A DNA stretch of 64,000 nucleotides. Origin: Chitinophagaceae bacterium. Its GTDB lineage: Bacteria > Bacteroidota > Bacteroidia > Chitinophagales > Chitinophagaceae. Below the pieces are notes generated by a model. That model was not told the DNA's origin. It did no database searches and was given only the letters and a program-made list of their open reading frames with translations. Shown in pieces: positions 35,306 to 45,535 of the stretch (its first letter is position 1; the number at the start of each line of letters is the position of its first letter). Both the position numbers and the translations under genes were made by a program. The stretch spans positions 1 to 64,000 of the forward strand of contig JALNZE010000014.1 in assembly GCA_023229465.1 (NCBI GenBank), given 5' to 3'.

Positions 35306-35878
35306 CTATTTCTCTTCTTTCACCCTTTCTACATAGGATCCATCTTTTGTATTCACACGTATTAACTCGCCGTCTTCAACAAAAAGTGGCACCATCACTG
35401 TGGCGCCTGTTTCTACAGTAGCGGCTTTAAGGGCCCGGGTAGCGGTATCGCCCCTAAGACCTGGCTCACAATAAGTAATTTTTAATACTATTTTTTCAGG
35501 TAATTCGGCACCTATGGGTAGTTCGGTTTCGGTATTGATAAAAACAAAAATTTCAGAACCATCCATCAGAAACTGGGGAGAATCAATCATTTCTTCGGCC
35601 AATGCAATCTGCTCAAAAGTCTCATTATTCATCAGGTTATACCCCGAATCATCTTTATACAGAAACTGGAAAGCTTTCTTCTCAACACGCACCGGGAAAA
35701 TATTTTCACCACTGTTCCAGGTTTTTTCAATGGACCGTTTATTATCTACCCCCTTTAATTTGGCCCATACTTTGGCGGCTGCACGGGCAGTTTTGTTTTC
35801 GCCGAATTCTACTACAGAATATAAGCTGCCGTCTAATTTTAGAATAAGGCCGCGGCTGATGTCGGATGTGGTTGCCAT
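35306..35878 (-). CDS. efp: Translation elongation factor P with arginine at the loop tip
   Basis: The product has 190 residues with the three beta-barrel domains of EF-P, which relieves ribosomes stalled on polyproline. The C-terminus (CEPGLRGDTATRALKAATVETGA, then VPLFVEDGELIRV) is canonical. The functional loop of domain I is unusual: instead of KPGKGGA it reads ENKTARAAAKVWAKLKG, which places an arginine at position 32 where most bacteria have the modified lysine. In Pseudomonas and Neisseria an EF-P with arginine at position 32 is rhamnosylated by EarP. No modification enzyme is in this window. The gene has its own promoter and terminator. Confidence 0.95.
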   Translation of the reverse strand: MATTSDISRGLILKLDGSLYSVVEFGENKTARAAAKVWAKLKGVDNKRSIEKTWNSGENIFPVRVEKKAFQFLYKDDSGYNLMNNETFEQIALAEEMIDSPQFLMDGSEIFVFINTETELPIGAELPEKIVLKITYCEPGLRGDTATRALKAATVETGATVMVPLFVEDGELIRVNTKDGSYVERVKEEK

Positions 35879-35916
35879 GTTTTTGATTTTTAATGAATTA
35901 CCCTTTCAGGCAGCCG

Positions 35917-35946
35917 CAAAAGTAGGGATTGGGAGTCAAATTCAAG
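35917..35946 (-). promoter_or_regulatory. efp promoter
   Basis: On the minus strand TACTTTTG (complement of 35917-35924) matches TAnnTTTG, with CTTG (complement of 35943-35946) 18 bp upstream as a near-consensus -33. The expected leader is about 30 nt. Confidence 0.55.
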
Positions 35947-36117
35947 AAAGCTAATTACTTACTGTTGCCTGGTGGCCGGTAAAAGACAGTTGATTCAAAA
36001 CCAATTGCTTGTACAAAAACAGGCGTAAAAAAATAATTATCCGTTAAAAAAAGAAGGATTCACAGGCTGCAATGCAAAATGGCCCGGTATCTAACAGGTA
36101 TAATAAACCAATATCCC

Positions 36118-38136
36118 ATGCAAAAAATTATACGCATTGCCTGCCTGCTTTCTGTATTACTGATACAATCCGAATTAATGGCTAATACGATTATTGTAAA
36201 AGGATACGTAAGAGATTCAGCCAATAACCCAATCGCCAACAGAACAGTTAAAATATATAGTACAGACAGCACCAATCATGGCTGTATACTGTCTCATACA
36301 AAAGTAACCAACCCGAATGGTTATTATATAGATACACTTACCTGCGATGGTGATATCCGCAAACTTTCGATCATTGTTGAAAACTGCGATGGCAAAAAAA
36401 TAATACACGAACATACCATTACCCCAAACAATTTTGTGGAAAGTAATTTTACCATTTGTAAACCATTATCCTTCCACCCGGATATCGTTTATTGTAAATC
36501 GGCCTTCTCTTATGCTTCATTGGCAACAGGGGTAAAATTTAATAGTGCGGGTTGCTTTGCACCAGGTGGCGACAGTATCATCAGTCGTAAATGGAGTTTT
36601 GGCGATACCTCGGCTGCCTTAACAGGTAACAGGTTTGATCCTACACATGCCTATTCCAAAGCAGGTATATACCAGGTTTGCCTGACTATTAAAACAAAAA
36701 GTGGCTGTGAGAGCAAATACTGCAGCACTATTGTTTTTACCCCAGAGTCAACCAATTGCAGGGTAGATTTACAGGTAGATTTTGAAAAGATGAGTCCGAA
36801 AAAAATCCAATTCAAAAGTCATAGTTCCATTTTAACCGGCGACAGTATTGTACAAAGAATCTGGAAGTTTGGAGATGGCAACTCATTAGATGGTAACCTG
36901 GCTAACCCTTTGAAAGAATACAAAAACAAGGGAGACTATAAAGTATGCCTCCGCGTAAGAACAGCGAAGGGTTGTGAAAAAGAATTTTGCATCACCCTCA
37001 TCATACATGACACTGTACCAGGCACCATTCCCATTCCTGCCGGTTGCAAAGCAAAGTTCACTTATACCATAAAAGACACATTGATCGTATTCAACAGTTC
37101 AGGATCCGTGGGCAGTAATCCATCAGACAGTATCATCAGCCGTACCTGGTATTATACTGACAGTACCACTTCCGTTTCTTTACCCGGGAATATTATAACG
37201 CCATCTTATCCTTATACCAAACCAGGTAACTATCTTGTACTGCTGGTTATCAAAACCAAAAATGGTTGTGAAAGCAGGTATGAAGGTAAAGTAGTGATTG
37301 AACCAAAACCCATACCAACCGGTTGCAAAGCATTTTTTACTTACTCAATCAAAGATTCACTGGTTGTATTTAATAGTTCAGGATCCGTGGGCAGTACACC
37401 ATCAGACAGTATCATCAGCCGTACCTGGTATTATGCTGATAATGCGGTTTCTCTTTCTTTACCTGGTAATATCATTACACCATCCTATCCTTATACCAAA
37501 CCCGGCAAATACAAAGTTTACCTTGTAATCAAAACAAAGAATGGTTGTGAAAGTAAATATTATACATCAGTTGAAATCAGGCCAGCCAACTGTAACACAT
37601 TGGTGCAATTCAATGCCGAAAGAATCAGCCCGAAAAAAATACAATTCAACAGTACAGTAAGTAATTTATTACAGGGAGATAGTGTGATAGAAAGAAAATG
37701 GAAATTTGGCGACAATACTCAGTTAGGCGGTAACCGGAAAGATCCTGTGAAAGAATTTTCGAGAATGGGTATTTACAATAGTTGTTTATCCATTAAAACA
37801 TTGTATGGTTGTGAAGCACAAATCTGTAAAAATATTGTGGTGCAGGATTCCATGAATACATCACAATATTTAGTGGACTATATCAAGATCATTACCATTA
37901 ATCCTAACCCGGTTGTAACCAGAATGGTTACCACTGTGTATAGCAGGAATAATAATGTTGAAGCTGATATCTCTGTTTATGATATTTACGGACAGGGGAA
38001 AATAAATGTAAAGAAAATGTTGGGGCAGGGAAATAATATCATTGAGATAGGCACTGAATCTTTATACCGTGGGCCCTATTTCCTGAAAGTAAGTACAAGG
38101 AATGGTAAAGACAGTAAAGCATTTTATAAATTATAA
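36118..38136 (+). CDS. T9SS surface protein with five PKD domains
   Basis: The product has 672 residues from the ATG at 36118, which gives a clean signal peptide (MQKIIRIACLLSVLLIQSELMA-N); an ATG 13 codons upstream is less likely. Residues about 23-120 form a carboxypeptidase-regulatory-like beta domain (VKGYVRDSANNPIANRTVKI). Five PKD domains follow, each with a (K/R)WSFGD-type strand (WKFGD in two, WYYTD/WYYAD in two) and a paired-cysteine GCE-KYC ending. Domains 3 and 4 are near-identical. The last 85 residues are a T9SS sorting domain (ITINPNPVVTR...GPYFLKVSTRNGK). Probably an adhesin or matrix protein; no enzyme motif is seen. Confidence 0.8.
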   Translation: MQKIIRIACLLSVLLIQSELMANTIIVKGYVRDSANNPIANRTVKIYSTDSTNHGCILSHTKVTNPNGYYIDTLTCDGDIRKLSIIVENCDGKKIIHEHTITPNNFVESNFTICKPLSFHPDIVYCKSAFSYASLATGVKFNSAGCFAPGGDSIISRKWSFGDTSAALTGNRFDPTHAYSKAGIYQVCLTIKTKSGCESKYCSTIVFTPESTNCRVDLQVDFEKMSPKKIQFKSHSSILTGDSIVQRIWKFGDGNSLDGNLANPLKEYKNKGDYKVCLRVRTAKGCEKEFCITLIIHDTVPGTIPIPAGCKAKFTYTIKDTLIVFNSSGSVGSNPSDSIISRTWYYTDSTTSVSLPGNIITPSYPYTKPGNYLVLLVIKTKNGCESRYEGKVVIEPKPIPTGCKAFFTYSIKDSLVVFNSSGSVGSTPSDSIISRTWYYADNAVSLSLPGNIITPSYPYTKPGKYKVYLVIKTKNGCESKYYTSVEIRPANCNTLVQFNAERISPKKIQFNSTVSNLLQGDSVIERKWKFGDNTQLGGNRKDPVKEFSRMGIYNSCLSIKTLYGCEAQICKNIVVQDSMNTSQYLVDYIKIITINPNPVVTRMVTTVYSRNNNVEADISVYDIYGQGKINVKKMLGQGNNIIEIGTESLYRGPYFLKVSTRNGKDSKAFYKL

Positions 38137-38228
38137 TCCGTTATGACCCATTTCCCCAAAAAATCAGGAAGGTAACCCGGTTTTCACCTATTTTTGCCGC
38201 GAATTTCAAATAACCTGAAACTTTTGCC

Positions 38229-39101
38229 ATGGCAGTATTAGTGAATAAAAATTCGAAAATTATTGTACAGGGTTTTACCGGTACAGAAGGTACGTTTCAT
38301 GCAACACAGATGATTGAATATGGCACCAATGTAGTAGGTGGTGTAACGCCGAATAAAGGTGGCAGTTCTCACCTTGACAGGCCCGTGTTCAATACAGTAG
38401 CCGATGCTGTTGCAAAAACCGGCGCCAACGTTAGTATCATTTTTGTACCGCCGGCTTTTGCGGCCGATGCCATCATGGAGGCCACCGATGCGGGTATTGC
38501 ATTGGTAGTATGTATTACAGAAGGTATTCCTGTGCAGGATATGGTAAAAGTAAAAAACTATTTACTGGGTAAAAATACGCGTTTGGTTGGACCTAATTGT
38601 CCGGGCGTAATTACCGCCGGTGAAGCCAAAGTAGGTATCATGCCTGGCTTTATTTTTAAGCCGGGTCGCATTGGTATTGTATCAAAAAGCGGAACCTTAA
38701 CCTATGAAGCGGCCGACCAGGTAGTAAAAGCCGGGCTGGGTATCAGCACAGCTATTGGAATAGGCGGGGACCCAATCATTGGTACGCCTACTAAAGATGC
38801 AGTAGAACTTTTAATGAATGATCCTGAAACTGATGGTATTATTATGATTGGTGAGATTGGCGGAAGCATGGAAGCAGATGCTGCCCGATGGATTAAAGAC
38901 CATAAAACAAAACCAGTGGTAGGCTTTATTGCCGGGCAAACCGCCCCTCCCGGCCGACGCATGGGACATGCAGGAGCCATCATTGGAGGAGCAGACGATA
39001 CCGCTGCCGCTAAAATGAAGATCATGGCAGACTGTGGAATTGAAGTAGTAGCCAGTCCTGCAGATATTGGCAAAAAAATGGCAGAGATACTCAAGAAATA
39101 A
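38229..39101 (+). CDS. sucD: Succinyl-CoA ligase (ADP-forming), alpha subunit
   Basis: The product has 290 residues, standard length. It links succinyl-CoA cleavage to nucleotide triphosphate synthesis in the TCA cycle. Seen are the CoA-binding Rossmann sequence KIIVQGFTGTEGTFHA, CITEGIPVQDM, RLVGPNCPGVITAGE, and the phosphohistidine loop RRMGHAGAIIGG with H247. A -7-like TATTTTTG (38189-38196) precedes it. The beta subunit (sucC) is not adjacent, as is common in Bacteroidota. The gene is monocistronic, with a terminator behind it. Confidence 0.97.
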   Translation: MAVLVNKNSKIIVQGFTGTEGTFHATQMIEYGTNVVGGVTPNKGGSSHLDRPVFNTVADAVAKTGANVSIIFVPPAFAADAIMEATDAGIALVVCITEGIPVQDMVKVKNYLLGKNTRLVGPNCPGVITAGEAKVGIMPGFIFKPGRIGIVSKSGTLTYEAADQVVKAGLGISTAIGIGGDPIIGTPTKDAVELLMNDPETDGIIMIGEIGGSMEADAARWIKDHKTKPVVGFIAGQTAPPGRRMGHAGAIIGGADDTAAAKMKIMADCGIEVVASPADIGKKMAEILKK

Positions 39102-39113
39102 TATGACCCAGGT

Positions 39114-39148
39114 AAAAAATCCCGATCTGTTGCAGATCGGGATTTTTT
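39114..39148 (+). terminator. Terminator of sucD
   Basis: Stem ATCCCGATCTG/CAGATCGGGAT with a 3-nt loop is flanked by an A run and eight T (39142-39150). It is a strong intrinsic terminator 13 bp after the sucD stop. The following 130 bp up to the alpha-2-macroglobulin gene show nothing definite. Confidence 0.9.
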
Positions 39149-39283
39149 TTGTGCAAAAAAAATCAAAGCGCCCTCAGCGATGACAATGCTACAATATTTT
39201 GCTAATCGGTCATACCTTGTGTGAAATTACCGGCAAGTTTGCATCCTAAGCAATAGCCATTATTTTAACCGAAAACCCGTTAC

Positions 39284-42200
39284 ATGGCGTTACGTAACTT
39301 ATACATATCTATTCTTTTATTAGTTTCTTTGGGTTCACAGGCAGGAACAAACGATACCCTGTTTAAAAAAGAATGGATTGGGATTAATACCATACTCATT
39401 AAACAGGACCTGACCCGAACAGCACTTGATAAAGTAAATACCCTGTATCAAAAAGCAAAACAAAAAAAATTACCTGACCAGGTAATCAAATGCCTGATAT
39501 ACCAATACAGTTTACAGGGGAGAATCACATCTGTTGACCCAAACCCTATAATACAAAAGATACAATCAGAAATTACCCTATCTACAGATGAAACGCAAAA
39601 AGCGATACTTCATTCACTGCTTGCCAAATTATACCTGCAATATTTTAGCCATAACCGCTGGCGTATATATGGCAGAAAAAAGACGGCCGATATTTCAAAA
39701 GAAGATATCACTACATGGGGTATTGATGATTTCTATTTAACAATCAGCAAACATTTTATCCTTTCATTAAAAAATACTGACCTGCTGAAACAACAAGGCA
39801 CGGCAACTTATCATTCGGTTATCATACAGGGCAATATGCCTGATGCAAACCCAACCCTGTTTAACCTATTAGCGTATGAGGCGCTTAAATATTTCAAATC
39901 AGGTGAAAACTATCTAAATAAACCCGCTTATGCTTTTACCATAAATGATGAAAAAGCATTGGCGCCATTGGATGAATTTATACAAGCCCGCTTTATCACC
40001 GCCGACAGTACTGAACAGCAATGGATAAGTTTGCAATTATTTCAACAGCTACTTTCGTTTCACCGGAACGACAAGGATAAAAACACTTTACTGCAAATAA
40101 ACCTGGACCGCATAGAATGGGTGTACATAAATGCGGCCTTTCTCTCAAAAGAAACCGCTTACATAAATGCACTGGAAGAAATTACCACAAAATATAAAGA
40201 AACAGCAACCGCCTCTCAGGCATGGTATAATTTAGCTAAGATAGAAGCTGACAAGGCAGCAGGCTACAAGCCATTTGAGGATACTGCTAACCGTTATAGT
40301 TATATTAAAGTAAAGAAAATAGCAGAAAAAGCTTTGTTACTTTACAAAGACACAACCCGCGGAGCTGTACAACTACAAAATCTATTATCAGAGATAGCAC
40401 ACAAAGAACTACGCACACAAACTGAAAAAGTATCTATCCCCGGAAAACCAATCAGGGCCCTGGTTACTTACCGAAATGTAAATACTTTATATGGAAGAAT
40501 CCTGAGAATCAAGAGTAAAGAAGAACTAAGCGGCAACCAATGGGCCACTGACTATTGGGAGAAAGCGCTCCGGTTAAAAGTGTACCAGGCATTCACGCAG
40601 GCGCTACCACAAACCAGTGACTACCAACAGCACAGTGTTGAAATTAAATTAGAAAGCCTTCCTGTTGGAGAATATGCTTTACTGAGCGCCAGCTCATCAA
40701 AATTCGACATTACCAGTGATAAGATGAGCTTACAGATTTTTCATGTATCCAATATCAGCTATGTCAAAAACAATCATGATTTTTTTATTCTGAATAGAAA
40801 TGACGGCCAGGCAATTGAAAATGCAAAAACAGTTATCTATCAAAAAATATACAGCCAAATAAAACAGAACTATGTATTGGAAAAAATAGCCGAAAAAATT
40901 ACCAACAGTAATGGCTATTTCAGGTTTGTTGAAAAAGCAAATGCCTATAATATCAGTTACAGGATCAGTAAAGGCGATGATGTATTGGATATCAACGAAA
41001 ATGATTTTTTTTCTGATGAACCCATTGAGCCCACGACTAAAGATGATGGACTTATTGAAAAATATGAAAGAACGAATCAAAGGGTTTTCTTTTTTACCGA
41101 CAGGGGTATTTACCGACCGGGCCAACCCGTTTTTTTTAAAGGCATTGCCATCACCAAAGATTACAGAACAAAACTAAGTAAACTGTTTACCAGCAAGGAT
41201 TCCGGCTTATTGTACCTGAAAGATGCCAACCGGAAAAAAATCGATTCCGCCAGGTTTGCTTTAAATGAGTATGGTTCCTTTCATGGAAAATTTTTATTGC
41301 CGGTCAATGGATTAACCGGGCAGTTCAGTATAGAAGTTGCCGGAAAAAATATGGCAGGTACTTATTTTTCAGTGGAGGAATACAAGCGTCCGGGTTTCCA
41401 TATTGTCTTCGAAAAAATAAGTGGCGCTTACCGGTTAAATGATTCTGTTACCATCGCAGGTAACGTGAAAGCATTTGCCGGTAATAGTATTGATGGAGCC
41501 ACTGTTGTATACAGTGTAAAACGAAATATCCGTTTTAATGATCCATGGCTTTGGAGAAGGCCCTACCCTTTCAATAATGGCCGGGAAACCAGTCATGGTG
41601 TAATCAAAACCAATACAGAAGGAAAATTCACTATTACGTTTAAAGCAGGTGCGGAAGATATTACGGACCGTACAGGCAATCCCTTGTTTGATTTTTCCAT
41701 CTCAGCCGATGTGACCGATATCAATGGGGAAACCCATAGTAACCAAACGATCATTACCACCGGCTTCAGCTCTCTATTACTGAACATTAGTGCGCCCTCA
41801 TTAACAGAGATCGATAGTTTCAAAAATATAGCTGTCAGCAGTACCAATCTCAGCTATGAAAAAGAACCTGCCCAGGTACATCTGAAAATATATGCATTAC
41901 AGGCGCCTGAACGAATAGTAAGAAAAAGATACTGGACCCGACCCGACCAGTTTGTAATAAGCAGGGATGCGTTTATACATGATTTCCCAACAGATGAATA
42001 TGAAGAAGAAAGCAATTACCAGACCTGGCTCACAGGTGATCTGGTAAATGAAGGAACGGTCAACACAAAAGACGCCAATGTATTTCCTGTTAAGCCGGGA
42101 ACTATGCAGGCTGGCTATTACCGCATAGAAGCGATTGCCAAAGACAAAGACGGCGGGGAAATAAAAAACATCCGCTACATACAGTTATTCAATTTTGCCC

Positions 42201-45200
42201 ATCAGCAGTTAGCCGCGCCAACTTATCAATTCAATCATACAATCAGTGGTTCAGCAGTACCCGGACAAACAGCCTCATTTATCAGTGGCAGCATAGCTGA
42301 TCAGATATACCTGGTCAGAAATACAGGAAAACTGCTGAACAAAACCAGCGACTATCAATACATACAACGAAAAAAAGGACTTGAAACCATACAATATACG
42401 CCGGATGAAAACGACAGGGGTGGCGTAACTATTGATGAGGTTTTTGTATATGATAACAGGGTGTATGCGTACCAATATTATTTAGAGGTACCCTGGAATA
42501 ATAAGCGATTACAGGTACAATATGCAACCTACCGGAATAAAACAGAGCCTGGCAGTAAGGAGAACTGGACGGTAACTGTTCAGAATAATCAACATGAAAA
42601 TGCCGCGGCAGAATTGCTCACAGGCATGTATGATGCATCACTGGATCAGTTTAAATCGAACAACTGGGCCATTCCATACATTTGGGAAACGAACAATCAG
42701 CAAAATATTTTTTCAGCAGGCTCCAATTTCAGTGTTGGGATTGCAAGTGAAAATACTGTTCCCGAAAAATACCTGGAAGAAATTGCCAATGAGCATGATC
42801 ATTTGGCCATCGATATATTTGAATTTTTGGATAGCGCATTGACGTCCCTGTATGAGGGAGGATTTACCGGCTATGGGCCAAAGAGGTATAAAGCAGGAAT
42901 GATTGAGGCAGGCAGTATGGCAAACTTAAAAGGCACCGGAATGCCTGATCAAAATAAATCAGTTACCGCAAAAAATATCAGTAATGCCGGTATCCGCACC
43001 AGGAACTCAGCGCCTGTGGTAGAAGAAGATTATGACAAAGTATATACCAATGTGAATTTGATAGATTCTGCAACAGGGGATCATATTATCAACGGAAAAA
43101 CAGTGGGCAATACCAAATTGACTGAAATGACTCAGGTACAGACCAGAAAAAAATTTAATGAAACAGCCTTTTTCTTTCCGCAACTCTATGCCGATTCCAC
43201 TGGTAAATACAGTTTCAGTTTTACCATGCCCGAAGCAATGACACAATGGAAATGGATGAGCCTGGCACATACAAAAGACCTGGCCTTTGGCAGTAACCAA
43301 ACCCATATTCTTACGCAGAAAAAATTGATGATACAACCCAACGCGCCCAGGTTTATGCGTGAGGGCGACAATATAGAATTCAGCGCCAAAATTGTAAACC
43401 TGGGTGATACAGAAATAACAGGACAGGTAAGTTTCGAACTGATAGACGCCACCAGTAATACTTCTGTTGACGGCTGGTTTCAGAATATATTTCCATCGCA
43501 ATACTTTACGGTTGAAGCCGGGCAAAGTTTTCCGGTGCAATTTCCGATGCAGGTTCCTTACAGTTTTAACCGGCCGTTAACCTGGCGCATCATAGCTAAA
43601 GCCGGCGAGTTCAGTGATGGCGAAGAAAACACATTACCTGTTCTTTCCAACCGGATGCTAGTTACCGAAAGCCTTCCCCTGCTTCTTCAAACAGATACCA
43701 CACAGGTATTCAAATTTGAAAAATTACTACATAATAACAGTGAGACACTCTCGCATGAAAGTTTTACTATTGAATACACTTCTAATCCTGTATGGTATGC
43801 GATTCAGGCACTACCCTATTTAATAGAATACCCATACGAATGCTCCGAACAAAGTTTTAATCGTTTGTATGCAAACACACTGGCGTCTTTTATCGTGAAT
43901 AAATATCCCGCCATCAAAGAGGTTTTTGAAAAATGGAAGTCGGACAGCTCTTCTCTAAAATCTAAACTACAAACGAATGAAGCGCTTAAACAAATCCTTC
44001 TTCAGGAAACGCCCTGGGTATTGCAGGCTGAAAGCGAGGAGCAACAGCAGAAAAATATCAGCCTGTTATTCGACCTGGTAAAACTCAGCAACCAGACAGA
44101 ATCCCTCATCGAAAAATTAGCACAACTTCAATTACCAGATGGCAGTTTCAGTTGGTTTAAAGGCGGGTATTCAGACAGGTATATTACCAACTATATACTC
44201 ACTGGTATTGGCAAGCTGAAAAGACTGGGCGCTTTATCACCTGGTATTGCTTTGCGCATCAGACCCATGTTAGTGAATGCATTGAAGTATGCAGACAGCA
44301 AACTGTCAGCAGATCACCAACGGTTAGTTCAAAACAAAACTTATCTGGCCAAACAACAAATTTCATCGGTTCAAATTGAGTATCTCTATATGCGGAGTTT
44401 TTTCAGGGATATTGCGCAGCAATCAACCGGTGCATACCAGTATTTTTATCAACAAGGCAAGCAGTTTTGGATCAAACAAAACAGTTATTACAGGGCACAG
44501 CTTGGTTTGGTTTATTATAGGAATGGGGATGAAAAATTCGCAAAACTAACCATCCTGCCCGCCCTATTGGAGAATGCCATTCAGGATACGAAACAGGGCA
44601 TGTATTGGAAAACTACCTATACTGGCTCCTGGTATCAATCCCCCATCGAACACCAAACTATGCTGGTTGCCTTTATGAGTGAACTTAACCAGGAAAAATC
44701 AGGCAAAACGCTTATCGGTCATATCAATGCCATGAAAACATGGCTGCTTCTGAATAAGCAAACGAACAACTGGAAGACAACCATAGCCACTGCAGATGCA
44801 TGCTATGCATTACTACTGAACGGAACTGATTGGTTAAGTTCAAACAGGAAAACAACTATCCAGGCAGGCAACTACCGTTTCAATAACAGTAATGAAAAAG
44901 CAGCGGTGGGGACAGGCTATTTCAAAAAAAGAATAGAAGGGAAAATGGTGGTACCAGAAATGGGGAATATTACCGTTAGTTCACATTCAACAATCAATCA
45001 ATCACCTTCCTGGGGAACCGCTTATTGGCAATATTTTGAAGAGCTTGATAAAATAACTACTGCTTTATCTCCCTTAACACTCAGGAAACAATTATTTATT
45101 GAACGAAATACGGATAAAGGAAAAGTATTATTTCCGGTTCAGGAAGGTGACGAATTAAAGAAAGGTGATAAAATAATAATCAGGATAGCATTAAAATCCG

Positions 45201-45493
45201 ACCGTGATATGGATTACCTGCACCTGAAAGATATGAGAGCCGCTTCGATGGAGCCGGTGAATGTATTGAGCAGCTACAAATGGCAGGATGGGTTGGGTTA
45301 TTATGAAAGTACCAAAGAGGCAAGCACTAACTTTTTTATCGGCCATTTACCGAAGGGAAACTATATTTTTGACTACCCGGTTTTCATTACGCATACCGGC
45401 GTTTTTTCTGTAGGAATCGCTTCAATTCAGTGCATGTATGCACCGGTATTTACAAGCCATTCAGAAGGAATAAAGATCAGGGTATCGAATTAG
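39284..45493 (+). CDS. Bacterial alpha-2-macroglobulin family protein
   Basis: The product has 2069 residues. A signal peptide (about 1-20, ends GSQAG) lacks a lipobox, unlike the E. coli lipoprotein YfhM. Residues 20-590 form a divergent helical and macroglobulin N-terminal part. The MG2-type domain starts about residue 599 (FTDRGIYRPGQPVFFKG). The A2M domain lies near 1297-1340 (FFFPQLYADSTGKYSF, then TMPEAMTQWKWMSLA). The thioester motif is intact as YPYECSEQ, with C1520 and its Gln three residues on. An alpha/alpha toroid follows to about 1790. The family traps proteases entering the periplasm. Its usual partner, penicillin-binding protein 1C, is not adjacent. It is followed 42 bp later by an FAD oxidoreductase. 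Confidence 0.92.
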   Translation: MALRNLYISILLLVSLGSQAGTNDTLFKKEWIGINTILIKQDLTRTALDKVNTLYQKAKQKKLPDQVIKCLIYQYSLQGRITSVDPNPIIQKIQSEITLSTDETQKAILHSLLAKLYLQYFSHNRWRIYGRKKTADISKEDITTWGIDDFYLTISKHFILSLKNTDLLKQQGTATYHSVIIQGNMPDANPTLFNLLAYEALKYFKSGENYLNKPAYAFTINDEKALAPLDEFIQARFITADSTEQQWISLQLFQQLLSFHRNDKDKNTLLQINLDRIEWVYINAAFLSKETAYINALEEITTKYKETATASQAWYNLAKIEADKAAGYKPFEDTANRYSYIKVKKIAEKALLLYKDTTRGAVQLQNLLSEIAHKELRTQTEKVSIPGKPIRALVTYRNVNTLYGRILRIKSKEELSGNQWATDYWEKALRLKVYQAFTQALPQTSDYQQHSVEIKLESLPVGEYALLSASSSKFDITSDKMSLQIFHVSNISYVKNNHDFFILNRNDGQAIENAKTVIYQKIYSQIKQNYVLEKIAEKITNSNGYFRFVEKANAYNISYRISKGDDVLDINENDFFSDEPIEPTTKDDGLIEKYERTNQRVFFFTDRGIYRPGQPVFFKGIAITKDYRTKLSKLFTSKDSGLLYLKDANRKKIDSARFALNEYGSFHGKFLLPVNGLTGQFSIEVAGKNMAGTYFSVEEYKRPGFHIVFEKISGAYRLNDSVTIAGNVKAFAGNSIDGATVVYSVKRNIRFNDPWLWRRPYPFNNGRETSHGVIKTNTEGKFTITFKAGAEDITDRTGNPLFDFSISADVTDINGETHSNQTIITTGFSSLLLNISAPSLTEIDSFKNIAVSSTNLSYEKEPAQVHLKIYALQAPERIVRKRYWTRPDQFVISRDAFIHDFPTDEYEEESNYQTWLTGDLVNEGTVNTKDANVFPVKPGTMQAGYYRIEAIAKDKDGGEIKNIRYIQLFNFAHQQLAAPTYQFNHTISGSAVPGQTASFISGSIADQIYLVRNTGKLLNKTSDYQYIQRKKGLETIQYTPDENDRGGVTIDEVFVYDNRVYAYQYYLEVPWNNKRLQVQYATYRNKTEPGSKENWTVTVQNNQHENAAAELLTGMYDASLDQFKSNNWAIPYIWETNNQQNIFSAGSNFSVGIASENTVPEKYLEEIANEHDHLAIDIFEFLDSALTSLYEGGFTGYGPKRYKAGMIEAGSMANLKGTGMPDQNKSVTAKNISNAGIRTRNSAPVVEEDYDKVYTNVNLIDSATGDHIINGKTVGNTKLTEMTQVQTRKKFNETAFFFPQLYADSTGKYSFSFTMPEAMTQWKWMSLAHTKDLAFGSNQTHILTQKKLMIQPNAPRFMREGDNIEFSAKIVNLGDTEITGQVSFELIDATSNTSVDGWFQNIFPSQYFTVEAGQSFPVQFPMQVPYSFNRPLTWRIIAKAGEFSDGEENTLPVLSNRMLVTESLPLLLQTDTTQVFKFEKLLHNNSETLSHESFTIEYTSNPVWYAIQALPYLIEYPYECSEQSFNRLYANTLASFIVNKYPAIKEVFEKWKSDSSSLKSKLQTNEALKQILLQETPWVLQAESEEQQQKNISLLFDLVKLSNQTESLIEKLAQLQLPDGSFSWFKGGYSDRYITNYILTGIGKLKRLGALSPGIALRIRPMLVNALKYADSKLSADHQRLVQNKTYLAKQQISSVQIEYLYMRSFFRDIAQQSTGAYQYFYQQGKQFWIKQNSYYRAQLGLVYYRNGDEKFAKLTILPALLENAIQDTKQGMYWKTTYTGSWYQSPIEHQTMLVAFMSELNQEKSGKTLIGHINAMKTWLLLNKQTNNWKTTIATADACYALLLNGTDWLSSNRKTTIQAGNYRFNNSNEKAAVGTGYFKKRIEGKMVVPEMGNITVSSHSTINQSPSWGTAYWQYFEELDKITTALSPLTLRKQLFIERNTDKGKVLFPVQEGDELKKGDKIIIRIALKSDRDMDYLHLKDMRAASMEPVNVLSSYKWQDGLGYYESTKEASTNFFIGHLPKGNYIFDYPVFITHTGVFSVGIASIQCMYAPVFTSHSEGIKIRVSN

Positions 45494-45535
45494 TTTCTCA
45501 AATATTGAAACCCTTTTTAAACGATCTTTACCATC

